Shown here: positions 26,355 to 34,478 of the stretch, one piece after another
Position numbering within the stretch: the stretch's first letter is position 1
How the letters are laid out: the number at the start of each line of letters is the position of its first letter
NCBI RefSeq assembly: GCF_947367035.1
Contig: NZ_CANBCA010000001.1
Coordinates: 62,001 to 126,000 of the forward strand
Direction of reading: 5' to 3'
From: an uncultured Helicobacter sp.
GTDB lineage: Bacteria; Campylobacterota; Campylobacteria; Campylobacterales; Helicobacteraceae
DNA length: 64,000 nucleotides
The notes under the pieces: model-generated
What the model saw: only the letters and a program-made list of their open reading frames with translations
What the model was told of the DNA's origin: nothing
The model's database searches: none
Program-made: the position numbers and the translations under genes

Positions 26355-26906
26355 GTGCAAGAAGAGCAAAGTAAAAATCAAGCTTTTGACGATTCGCAAG
26401 AGAATAATGAATTGCAAGAGGAGATGACAGAGGAGACAGATTCCAAAGAATCTTTGCAATTACAAATTAGTGAGTTAAAAGACCAATATATGCGCACTTA
26501 TGCAGATTTTGAAAATACTAAAAAACGTTTGATTCGTGATAAAGACCAAGCATTAGAATATGCGTATGAAAAAATTGCTAAAGATTTGCTTCCAAGTCTT
26601 GATACTCTTGAAATCGCATTAAAAACAATTTGCGATTCTAAAGAAAAAAGTGAAAATCAAGAAGATATTTTAAATAAAATTGAAGAAGGGATTGCACTCA
26701 CTTTGGATAATTTGTTAAAAACATTAGCAAAGCACGGGATAGAACCAATCTTGACAGAAGGTGGATTTGACCCAAACTTTCATGATGCAATTATGCAGGT
26801 GCAAAGTGATGCACACCAGTCTGGTGAAATTGTTGCAGAAATGCAAAAAGGTTACAAATATAAAGAAAGAGTTTTGCGTCCTTCTATGGTTAGCATTGCT
26901 AAGTAA
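26355..26906 (+). CDS. grpE: Nucleotide exchange factor GrpE
   Basis: GrpE releases ADP from DnaK and so drives the chaperone cycle. The 183-residue protein has an acidic N-terminus, a coiled-coil region (residues 35-75: [19 protein letters not shown]) and the C-terminal beta domain with [18 protein letters not shown] and [16 protein letters not shown], a good family match. The start is a GTG with AAGGAG six bases upstream. dnaK begins 40 bases after the stop. In H. pylori hrcA precedes grpE, but it does not do so here. Confidence 0.95.
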   Translation: MQEEQSKNQAFDDSQENNELQEEMTEETDSKESLQLQISELKDQYMRTYADFENTKKRLIRDKDQALEYAYEKIAKDLLPSLDTLEIALKTICDSKEKSENQEDILNKIEEGIALTLDNLLKTLAKHGIEPILTEGGFDPNFHDAIMQVQSDAHQSGEIVAEMQKGYKYKERVLRPSMVSIAK

Positions 26907-26946
26907 GAATCACAAAATGAATTAAATTTAAATGAAAGGATAAAAA

Positions 26947-28818
26947 ATGGGAAAAGTATTAGGAATTGATTTAGGAACAACAAACTCTGCAATGGCAGTA
27001 TTTGAGGGAAATGAGGCAAAAATTATTGCTAATAAAGAGGGCAAGAATACAACTCCCTCTATCGTGGCTTTTACAGACAAAGGGGAGGTGTTAGTAGGAG
27101 ACCCTGCAAAAAGACAAGCTATCACAAATCCAGAAAAAACGATTTATTCTATCAAAAGAATTATGGGATTAATGTTTAATGAGGAAAAAGCACAAGAAGC
27201 TAAAAAACGCTTACCTTATAAAGTAGTGGATAGAAATGGTGCGTGTGCGATTGAAATTGCGGGCAAAGTTTATACGCCTCAAGAGATTTCAGCAAAAATT
27301 TTGATGAAATTAAAAGCAGATGCGGAAAGTTATCTGGGTGAAGCAGTAACAGAGGCTGTCATTACTGTGCCAGCATATTTTAATGATGCACAAAGAAAAG
27401 CTACTAAAGAAGCAGGCACGATTGCAGGGCTAAATGTTTTAAGAATCATCAACGAGCCAACAAGTGCAGCTTTGGCTTATGGTTTGGATAAAAAGCATTC
27501 TGAAAATATCGTTGTTTATGATTTAGGCGGTGGGACATTTGATGTTACTGTGCTTGAGACGGGAGATAATGTCGTTGAGGTAAAAGCAACTGGAGGCGAT
27601 GCCTTTTTAGGTGGCGATGACTTTGATAATGCAATTATTGATTGGGCAGCAGCAGAGTTTGAAAGTGAAAATGGAATTAATCTAAAGGGCGATGTAATGG
27701 CGCTTCAGAGATTAAAAGAAGCAGCTGAAAATGCCAAAAAAGAGTTAAGTAGTGCGCAAGAGACTGAAATTAATTTGCCTTTTATTACCGCAGATGCAAG
27801 TGGTCCTAAACATTTAGTAAAAAAACTCACTCGTGCGAAATTTGAAAGCCTCATTGAGCAATACATTAATCAAACGATTGATAAGATTGCCAATGTGATT
27901 AAAGACGCAGATTTAAGCAAAAGCGAAATCAATGAAGTGGTAATGGTTGGTGGTTCTACTAGAATCCCAAAAGTTCAAGAGAGAGTGAAGGACTTTATCG
28001 GCAAAGAATTAAATAAATCTGTCAATCCTGACGAAGTGGTTTCAATGGGTGCGGCAATTCAAGGTGGAGTGCTTAAAGGTGATGTGAAAGATGTCTTGTT
28101 GCTTGATGTTACTCCATTGAGTTTAGGGATTGAAACATTAGGTGGCGTAATGACGAGAATTATTGAACGTGGAACAACGATTCCAACAAAGAAAAATCAA
28201 GTTTTCTCCACTGCAGAGGACAATCAACCCGCAGTTACGATTCAAGTTTTACAAGGCGAGAGAGAATTAGCAAGAGATAATAAAATGCTAGGAAATTTTG
28301 AATTAAGCGGAATCCCAGCAGCTCCTCGTGGTGTGCCACAAATTGAAGTTACTTTTGACATTGACGCAAACGGAATCTTAACCGTGAGTGCGAAAGATAA
28401 AGCAACAGGCAAAGAGCAAGAGATTAAAATCACAGGTTCTAGCGGATTGTCCGATTCTGAAATTGAGAAAATGGTTAAAGACGCAGAATTGAATAAAGAA
28501 GAGGATAAAAAGAAAAAAGAAATCATTGAAGTGCGCAATCAAGCAGATAGTTTAGTGTATCAATCACAAAAAAGTCTAGATGAAATGAAAGACAAGATTG
28601 ACGCAAGTGAGGCTGAGAAAATCCAAGCAGCTATTTCTGCCTTGCAAGAAACATTAAAAAATGAAAATGTAAGTAAGGAAGAGATTGACGCAAAGGTAAA
28701 AGCACTCACAGAAGCTAGCCATAAACTTGCAGAAGCAATGTATAAAAAAGATGAAAATGCACAAGGTGGCACACAAAATAAAAAAGATGATGATGTCATT
28801 GATGCAGAAGTAGAATAG
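26947..28818 (+). CDS. dnaK: Chaperone DnaK (Hsp70)
   Basis: DnaK binds exposed hydrophobic segments of unfolded proteins and refolds them with DnaJ and GrpE. The 623-residue product has all landmark motifs: GIDLGTTNS at the N-terminus, [45 protein letters not shown], the linker [13 protein letters not shown], and the acidic end [10 protein letters not shown]. It is downstream of grpE and is followed by a hairpin terminator at 28833. Neighbouring copies of dnaJ are absent. Confidence 0.98.
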   Translation: MGKVLGIDLGTTNSAMAVFEGNEAKIIANKEGKNTTPSIVAFTDKGEVLVGDPAKRQAITNPEKTIYSIKRIMGLMFNEEKAQEAKKRLPYKVVDRNGACAIEIAGKVYTPQEISAKILMKLKADAESYLGEAVTEAVITVPAYFNDAQRKATKEAGTIAGLNVLRIINEPTSAALAYGLDKKHSENIVVYDLGGGTFDVTVLETGDNVVEVKATGGDAFLGGDDFDNAIIDWAAAEFESENGINLKGDVMALQRLKEAAENAKKELSSAQETEINLPFITADASGPKHLVKKLTRAKFESLIEQYINQTIDKIANVIKDADLSKSEINEVVMVGGSTRIPKVQERVKDFIGKELNKSVNPDEVVSMGAAIQGGVLKGDVKDVLLLDVTPLSLGIETLGGVMTRIIERGTTIPTKKNQVFSTAEDNQPAVTIQVLQGERELARDNKMLGNFELSGIPAAPRGVPQIEVTFDIDANGILTVSAKDKATGKEQEIKITGSSGLSDSEIEKMVKDAELNKEEDKKKKEIIEVRNQADSLVYQSQKSLDEMKDKIDASEAEKIQAAISALQETLKNENVSKEEIDAKVKALTEASHKLAEAMYKKDENAQGGTQNKKDDDVIDAEVE

Positions 28819-28832
28819 GAATCTTACAGGGG

Positions 28833-28860
28833 TGGAATCTCACCTTAGAGATTCCATTTG
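28833..28860 (+). terminator. Hairpin terminator after dnaK
   Basis: TGGAATCTC at 28833-28841 pairs perfectly with GAGATTCCA at 28848-28856 across a six-base loop, followed by TTTG. It starts 15 bases after the dnaK stop, as expected of a transcription terminator, although the T-run is short. Confidence 0.6.
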
Positions 28861-28897
28861 CAAATCCATAATCTTGCACGCCTGTGATTCTGTCTTC

Positions 28898-28926
28898 TTG
28901 TCATTGCGAGCGTAGCGAAGCAATCC
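28898..28926 (+). repeat. Interspersed repeat containing CATTGCGAGCGTAGCG
   Basis: The segment TTGTCATTGCGAGCG and following bases match an interspersed repeat type that I know from several bacterial genomes. Degraded relatives may be present at 14107-14135 (CATTGCGAGA) and near 50245 (GATTGCCACG). The rest of the gap between dnaK and the DUF2972 gene holds a terminator, a promoter-like site, a poly-G tract and a minus-strand coding remnant, each listed separately. Confidence 0.45.
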
Positions 28927-28956
28927 AAAATATAAAACCTTAAATGTGTAATTTCG

Positions 28957-28984
28957 TTGTAAAATTGAATAACTTTGCTATAAT
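28957..28984 (+). promoter_or_regulatory. Promoter-like sequence before the poly-G short frame
   Basis: TTGTAA at 28957-28962 and TATAAT at 28979-28984 are separated by 16 bases. The site lies 30 bases before the ATG of a short reading frame containing a poly-G tract, and 212 bases before the DUF2972 start. It could drive either. Confidence 0.5.
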
Positions 28985-29014
28985 ATCAACTTATTTTTTC
29001 TAAAGGGCTGCTCT

Positions 29015-29062
29015 ATGATAACAACTGCGCGGGGGGGGGGCATATCATCTTTTAATATGTAA
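29015..29062 (+). other. Short reading frame with a G(10) tract, possible start of a lost phase-variable gene or a leader
   Basis: From ATG 29015 the frame reads MITTAR, then glycines from the tract, and stops at TAA 29060-29062. With one G fewer (9 G) the same start would read 62 codons without a stop to TAG at 29202-29204, overlapping the DUF2972 start at 29197. With 11 G it stops at once. A promoter-like site lies just upstream, but no AGGAG is evident before the ATG. Whether the peptide matters is unknown. Confidence 0.45.
29031..29040 (+). repeat. Poly-G tract, 10 G, phase-variation candidate
   Basis: Ten consecutive G follow GCGC between a promoter-like sequence and the DUF2972 gene. 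Unlike the other tracts in this window it is not inside a long protein-coding frame. Confidence 0.9.
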
Positions 29063-29075
29063 TTCCCTCTCCACT

Positions 29076-29196
29076 TTATTTTTTTATAAATCCCTCTTTA
29101 AGCCCATATCCCCTAGCTTCTTCTTTAGTATTTTTTGCTGTTCTTTTTTGTGTAAGTGTATTAAAATACTTCAAATAGCACTCATAAGGATTATCT
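29076..29196 (-). pseudogene. Minus-strand coding remnant of unknown family
   Basis: Read on the minus strand, the bases before TAA at 29076-29078 translate to a plausible protein tail: DNPYECYLKYFNTLTQ, then KRTAKNTKEEARGYGLKEG and FIKK. The composition looks coding, unlike the plus-strand translation. There is no start codon with a ribosome site before the DUF2972 gene begins, so only a tail survives. I do not recognise the family. Confidence 0.35.
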
Positions 29197-30792
29197 ATGA
29201 GTAGCTCTAAGACGATAAAGATTTTCAAAAGATTTGGCTTAAAGTTTGCTCTTGTTTATAATATAAAAAAGAAGCTAAGAAAGTTGCAAAAGGCTTTATA
29301 TAAGTATTTTGCAAAGCCCTACTCTTATTTTGTGATGTTCTTTTACTGCACTTTTGCATTGAAAAATCCTCATAAAGCATACAAGATTTGCAAAAGATTC
29401 CATTATGCACTTTCTCATACGCAATCTTTGGCTTTTATTGCTAAGCATTATGATGAGATAATCTCTTGGACGCAATCTCAAGAATTTAAAGAAAAATACT
29501 TAAACACCAATCACCCTTATCCTCCCTTGCTTAATCCAGAGAGATTAAATGCAGCATTAGAAAATAAAGAATCTCAAAAAGATAAGCAATTGCAAAGTAT
29601 GCAGTCTCCGCAGCCTTATGTAAATCTAAGCTATGAGAGTATTTCAGCAGAAATCGCTTGGGATTTGAATCTGCCGTTACCAAGAGAATATAAAAGTATT
29701 TGGCTTTATAATAGTTGTTCAGGTGGGGAGGCTATACAGACTTTTTTTGAGATGTGTAATGTTGAATTTTGCACGATTTGTTGGAGATTTAAAGATTATA
29801 AAAGTGCTTACTTATATTTGTATAAAAGCTATTTGCAAGGAAAATATATTATTTTTTCATTCAATAATTGGCAAGATAATGCTCAAAGGTTTGCTGCACT
29901 TTTGGATAAAAAAGTGCCTATTTTTTGCATTGCTAGAGACCCTATAAGTCGTTTAAAAACAATTATTAATCATTTGGATAATCCAAGTTGGGATATAGAT
30001 TCTTCTTTTAAAAATTTTACTTTAAAGAGCGAAATTTCTTTTCCTACAATGTATTATCGTGGGGCATTTAAACTTAAGCCAGATATAAGTATTATTGGCA
30101 AAGATATGAATTTTTCGTTTCCTCCAAATGAACTTGGAAGCATTACCACGAGGCTAAATTGGCTCAAAAACGCCACTTCTGAAGTGATTTTTCTCTCCAT
30201 AGATGAGATAAGCGGAAAAATGGCTTTTGATACTTTTATAAATCTTTCCCAAAAATTGCAATTTGATACGCCCTTAAAGATGAAAGTATTTGAAGGAAAA
30301 GTCAATAGATATGAGGGTTTATTAATGCTTCCTTGTATTTTAAATGCAAATACAAAAGATATTGATAAAAATACGCAAGAAGTAGAGATTAAAATCATCA
30401 TTTCAACTCATCAGCTTACTCCAAATACAAATAAGAATCTCCGCAATATCGCTCCTTTGATTGACATCAAAATGCCACAAGATAATATGATTTGCTACAC
30501 AAATGCGAGAGATTATAAAACTTTAAGCGAAAATGAGTTGTTATTGGCGAATATAAAAATATATTTACAAAAATATATGAAAGCACTAGAGCATTATATA
30601 GCAAATATCAAGGCAAATTTAGTCAATGAAAAGGACATATTGCAATATTTAAAAGAGAATCAAGACATAATGCTTACTCTAAAACAAACTTTGCAATCTG
30701 ATATAAATCATATCGAACAAATGCGTCCTGACATCATAGAATCTTGGAAATATTATCAAGAGTTTGAGAGAATGTATAAGGAGTTGGGATAA
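29197..30792 (+). CDS. DUF2972 family protein
   Basis: The 531-residue product carries the DUF2972 pattern I know from Campylobacter and Helicobacter: WDLNLPLPREYKSIWLYNS near residue 160, then an I-x-F-x-N-N block and CIARDPISRLKTIINHLD near residue 250. The layout recalls sulfotransferases (P-loop-like start and RDP motif), but that link is an inference. The N-terminal 130 residues are basic and contain a hydrophobic stretch (PYSYFVMFFYCTFAL). AAGGA lies six bases before the ATG. The upstream gap holds a poly-G tract, so expression could vary. It converges with yejF, with 16 bases between the stops. Confidence 0.8.
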   Translation: MSSSKTIKIFKRFGLKFALVYNIKKKLRKLQKALYKYFAKPYSYFVMFFYCTFALKNPHKAYKICKRFHYALSHTQSLAFIAKHYDEIISWTQSQEFKEKYLNTNHPYPPLLNPERLNAALENKESQKDKQLQSMQSPQPYVNLSYESISAEIAWDLNLPLPREYKSIWLYNSCSGGEAIQTFFEMCNVEFCTICWRFKDYKSAYLYLYKSYLQGKYIIFSFNNWQDNAQRFAALLDKKVPIFCIARDPISRLKTIINHLDNPSWDIDSSFKNFTLKSEISFPTMYYRGAFKLKPDISIIGKDMNFSFPPNELGSITTRLNWLKNATSEVIFLSIDEISGKMAFDTFINLSQKLQFDTPLKMKVFEGKVNRYEGLLMLPCILNANTKDIDKNTQEVEIKIIISTHQLTPNTNKNLRNIAPLIDIKMPQDNMICYTNARDYKTLSENELLLANIKIYLQKYMKALEHYIANIKANLVNEKDILQYLKENQDIMLTLKQTLQSDINHIEQMRPDIIESWKYYQEFERMYKELG

Positions 30793-30808
30793 GTTGTCCT
30801 TTGGAATC

Positions 30809-32386
30809 TTATAGCTCACTTGCTTGAAGTAGAGTTTTTACATAAGGGTGCTTGGGAGATTTAAAGACTTCTTGAGTTGCGCCATATTCAAGCATTTTAC
30901 TTTCTTTTAAGACTAAGACATTTTGGCATAGAGTAGCAATGACACTTAAATCGTGGCTAATGCAAAGATAACTTAGATGATATTGTCGGCTAAGATTTAA
31001 TAGCAAAGTTAAAATTTGGTTTTGTGTTGAGCGATCTAATGCGCTAGTTGGCTCGTCTAAAATCAATATCTTTGGGCGTAAAATCAAACTTCTAGCAATG
31101 CTGATTCGCTGTCTTTGTCCGCCACTAAGTTCGTTAGGATAGCGTTCCAAATAGCTTTCATCTAAGCCCACATCCACAAGACCTTGAATAATTTTGTCTT
31201 CTATCATTTCAGGTTCTAAGTGTAATTCTTCTTGATGAGCCTTAATTCCCTCTTGTAAGATTTGAAAAATATTCATTTTGGGATTTAAAGAACTAAAAGG
31301 GTCTTGAAAGATGATTTGAATTTTCCCTCTAAATTGACGCAACTCTTTACTTTTTAAAGCGAAAAAATCTTTTCCTAAAAATTTCATTTCCCCTTGTGTA
31401 ACATTGGGTTGAAGTAGGCGACAAAGTGCATTGGCAAGGCTACTTTTTCCACTTCCAGATTCTCCAATGATTCCTAAACTCTCTCCCTCCCTTAAGACAA
31501 AACTAAGAGGGGATAAAGCAGTAAAAGATTCTAAAGTTTTGCCAAAAAGACTCTTTTTAATGGGATATTGGACACTTAGACTCTTAACTTCTAAGAGTGT
31601 CTTTTGGGTATAAGGTTCTTGGTTGTATTGGAATCCTAGTGATTGGATTAACATTTTGGTATAAGGGTTTTTTGGGGTATTAAAGATTTCTTTCGTTGCC
31701 CCTTTTTCTATAATCTTGCCCTTTTGCAGCACAATAAGATTAGAGCAGAGTTTGGCTACCACCGCTAGATTATGGCTAATAAATAAAATACTAAGATTAA
31801 ATTTTTTTTGTAGATTTTTTAAAAGCGCGAGGATTTGGGATTGTGTTGTGGAATCTAATGCGGTTGTCGGCTCATCGGCAATAAGGATTTTGGGAGAATT
31901 AGCAAGAGCAATTGCGATACATACGCGTTGTCTTTGTCCCCCACTTAGCTCATAAGGATAAGATTCTAGCACTTTTTTGTCTAAATTAACATTTGTCAAT
32001 AAATTTGAAATTTTTTCTTCTAAGGTTTGTTTTTGGAGGTTTGGATGATGAATCATAATGGCTTCACTTAGCTGCTTTTTAATTTTTTGCAAAGGATTGA
32101 GTGCGCTTAGGGGTTCTTGGAAAATATAGCTGATTTCTTTGCCACGCAAAGCTTGCATTTGTGATTCTTTCCATTCAAGTAAATTTTGCCCCAAATAAAG
32201 AATCTCTCCGCTTTGTAATTCGTAATTTTTAATTAATTGTAAAATCAAATGACTAAGCAAAGTTTTGCCACTTCCAGATTCCCCAACGATTCCTAGAATC
32301 TCTCCTTGTTCTAAACTAAAGTCAATTTCTTTTAGACAAAATCCTTGTAAGGAAACTTTGAGAGATTTAATTTCTAAAAGATTCAT
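30809..32386 (-). CDS. yejF: Peptide ABC transporter, double ATPase subunit
   Basis: This is a fused ATPase with two nucleotide-binding domains of the Opp/Dpp type in one 525-residue chain, as in YejF. Both halves have a Walker A (GESGSGKTL near residue 36 and GESGSGKSS near 302), LSGGQRQR signatures and LIADEPTTALD/LILDEPTSALD Walker B segments. It would energise uptake of oligopeptides through YejB and YejE; in E. coli the system also takes up microcin C. Its ATG overlaps the yejE stop by four bases. Confidence 0.93.
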   Translation of the reverse strand: MNLLEIKSLKVSLQGFCLKEIDFSLEQGEILGIVGESGSGKTLLSHLILQLIKNYELQSGEILYLGQNLLEWKESQMQALRGKEISYIFQEPLSALNPLQKIKKQLSEAIMIHHPNLQKQTLEEKISNLLTNVNLDKKVLESYPYELSGGQRQRVCIAIALANSPKILIADEPTTALDSTTQSQILALLKNLQKKFNLSILFISHNLAVVAKLCSNLIVLQKGKIIEKGATKEIFNTPKNPYTKMLIQSLGFQYNQEPYTQKTLLEVKSLSVQYPIKKSLFGKTLESFTALSPLSFVLREGESLGIIGESGSGKSSLANALCRLLQPNVTQGEMKFLGKDFFALKSKELRQFRGKIQIIFQDPFSSLNPKMNIFQILQEGIKAHQEELHLEPEMIEDKIIQGLVDVGLDESYLERYPNELSGGQRQRISIARSLILRPKILILDEPTSALDRSTQNQILTLLLNLSRQYHLSYLCISHDLSVIATLCQNVLVLKESKMLEYGATQEVFKSPKHPYVKTLLQASEL

Positions 32387-33426
32387 TTAGCATTTCCTCT
32401 GATAGTAATGCTTTCACTTCGCAGACAATCTCGCAAGCCTTCCCCAATAAACACAAGCAAGCAAAGTAAAATACTTAAAGCAAAGAATCCACTAAGTCCA
32501 AGCCAAGGAGCATTGAGGTTGTTTTTGCCTTGAGAGAGAATCTCACCCAAACTCGCACTAGGTGGAGGTAACCCTAATCCTAAAAAATCTAAAGAAGCCA
32601 AGGTCGTAATGCTACCACATAGAATAAAAGGTAGGTAAGTGATTGTTGCAACAAGTGCATTGGGTAAAATATGATGAATAATAATACGAAAATGGCTTAC
32701 TCCTAACATTTTGGCAGCTTTAATGTAGTCAAGATTCCGCACCTTTAAGAATTCTGCACGGACAAAAGGCACAAGAGTAATCCAAGAAAACAATAAAACG
32801 ACACATAAAATACTCCAAAAATTTGGCTCTAATAGACTTGCAAAGATGATTAATACAAAAAGTATTGGCATACCACTCCAAATTTCAATCAAACGTTGCC
32901 CAAATAAATCTACTTTACCTCCAAAATATCCACAAATTGCTCCGAAAAAAAGCCCAATAATAGAACTAAAAAATGTAAGAATCAAACCAAATAAAATAGA
33001 AGTTTTTAACCCATAAAGCAATCTTGCTAACACATCTCGCCCTAAATCATCTGTTCCTAGCAGATTTTTAAGGCTTGGGGGCGAGGGAGCGGGTGAGGGT
33101 AAGTCATAAATCACGGAATCGTAAGTATAGGGAATTAAAGGCATAATAAAAAAGCCTTTTTCAAGGATTTTGTTCTGTAAATAAGGGTCATTGTAGTTTG
33201 CGATACTCTCAAAGTCTCCACCAAAGATTGTTTCAGGATAATTATAAAATAAAGGAAAATAATTTGCTCCCCCATAGCGAATAAAAAGTGGTTTATCATT
33301 AGCAATGAATTGTGCATTCATACATAGCACAAAAAGTGCGCCAAAAATCCAAAGTGAAAAATACGCACGTCTGTTTTGCTTAAACGCTAAGAATCGCCTT
33401 TGATTTAAAATGCTTTTTCTTGTCAT
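32383..33426 (-). CDS. yejE: Peptide ABC transporter permease
   Basis: This inner-membrane permease (347 residues) has a single N-terminal membrane segment, a periplasmic stretch and the five-helix permease core of the OppC type. It contains GTDDLGRDVLARLLYG, characteristic of the family, and the EAA-like loop around AAKMLGVSHFRIIIHHILPNA. It lies between yejB, two bases upstream, and yejF, four bases overlapping downstream. Confidence 0.93.
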   Translation of the reverse strand: MTRKSILNQRRFLAFKQNRRAYFSLWIFGALFVLCMNAQFIANDKPLFIRYGGANYFPLFYNYPETIFGGDFESIANYNDPYLQNKILEKGFFIMPLIPYTYDSVIYDLPSPAPSPPSLKNLLGTDDLGRDVLARLLYGLKTSILFGLILTFFSSIIGLFFGAICGYFGGKVDLFGQRLIEIWSGMPILFVLIIFASLLEPNFWSILCVVLLFSWITLVPFVRAEFLKVRNLDYIKAAKMLGVSHFRIIIHHILPNALVATITYLPFILCGSITTLASLDFLGLGLPPPSASLGEILSQGKNNLNAPWLGLSGFFALSILLCLLVFIGEGLRDCLRSESITIRGNAK

Positions 33427-33428
33427 CT

Positions 33429-34469
33429 TTAAGCCTGTTGGAAATTGATTCTTGGGTCTATGAGTGTATAAAGTAAATCACTCATTAAAGTGATGATTAA
33501 GCCAAGAAGTGTGAAAAGATAAAGTGAGCCAAAAATGACAGGATAATCGCGAGTGATAATGGATTCATAGCCCAAAAGTCCCAAGCCATCTAGAGAAAAG
33601 ATGATTTCAATCAAGAGTGAGCCACTCAGTAGCATTCCAAGCAATGCAGAAGGAATAGAAGCGATAATAATCAGCATTGCATTGCGAAAGATATGACGAT
33701 AAAGCACTTGAGATTCGTTTAATCCTTTAGCAAAAGCAAGTTTGACATACTGCTTGTGGATTTCTTCTAGAAAAGAATTTTTAGAAAGTAGAGTTAAAGT
33801 CGCAAATCCACCAATACTAAGCGAAATGACAGGTAAAGTAATATGCCAAAAATAGTCTTTGATTTTACCAAATAGACTTAAAGATTCAAAATTATCCCCT
33901 ACGATTCCACGCAAAGGAAAAAGATTAAAGTAAGTCCCACTAGCAAAGAAAATAATTAAAATGAGCGCAAATAAAAAGATTGGAATCGCATTGCCAATAA
34001 TAATGAATGTGCTTGTAATGCTATCAAAAGTACTCCCGTCTTTAAGTGCTTTTCTAATTCCTAAGGGAATGGAAATTAGATAAATTAATAAAGTACTCCA
34101 GAGTCCTAAGCTAATAGAGACAGGGAGTTTTTCTAAGAGAAGATTGACCACAGGAGTGTTTTTGTAAAAACTATCACCAAATTCAAAGCAAAGATAATTT
34201 TTTATCATCAAAAAATAACGAGTTGCTAAAGGTTTATCAAATCCATAAAGTGCGTTGATTTTAGCAATCATTGCTTCATCTAAACCTTGATTTTTATAAA
34301 CACTGCTTGAATGACTTACTTCTCCTTGCGCACCTATTCCTTCTAAACGCGCAATCATCTGTTCTACCGGACCACCTGGTGTGGCTTGGATAATAAAAAA
34401 GTTTAATGTCATAATACCGATTAAAGTAGGGATAATCAGCAAAAGTCTTTTTAGAATATATCGTCTCAA
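33429..34469 (-). CDS. yejB: Peptide ABC transporter permease
   Basis: This OppB-type permease (346 residues) starts with RYILKRLLLIIPTLIGIMTLNF, typical of the family, and has AFAKGLNESQVLYRHIFRNA as the ATPase-contact loop. The loop at residues 30-75 (PGGPVEQM...GEVSHSS) is that of YejB-like permeases. It lies nine bases after yejA and two before yejE, so all four genes probably form one operon read from yejA. Confidence 0.93.
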   Translation of the reverse strand: MRRYILKRLLLIIPTLIGIMTLNFFIIQATPGGPVEQMIARLEGIGAQGEVSHSSSVYKNQGLDEAMIAKINALYGFDKPLATRYFLMIKNYLCFEFGDSFYKNTPVVNLLLEKLPVSISLGLWSTLLIYLISIPLGIRKALKDGSTFDSITSTFIIIGNAIPIFLFALILIIFFASGTYFNLFPLRGIVGDNFESLSLFGKIKDYFWHITLPVISLSIGGFATLTLLSKNSFLEEIHKQYVKLAFAKGLNESQVLYRHIFRNAMLIIIASIPSALLGMLLSGSLLIEIIFSLDGLGLLGYESIITRDYPVIFGSLYLFTLLGLIITLMSDLLYTLIDPRINFQQA

Positions 34470-34478
34470 TTTTTCCCT

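Noticed and set aside
26103-26355. CIRCE element before grpE
   Set aside because: I looked for the TTAGCACTC / GAGTGCTAA arms and found neither.
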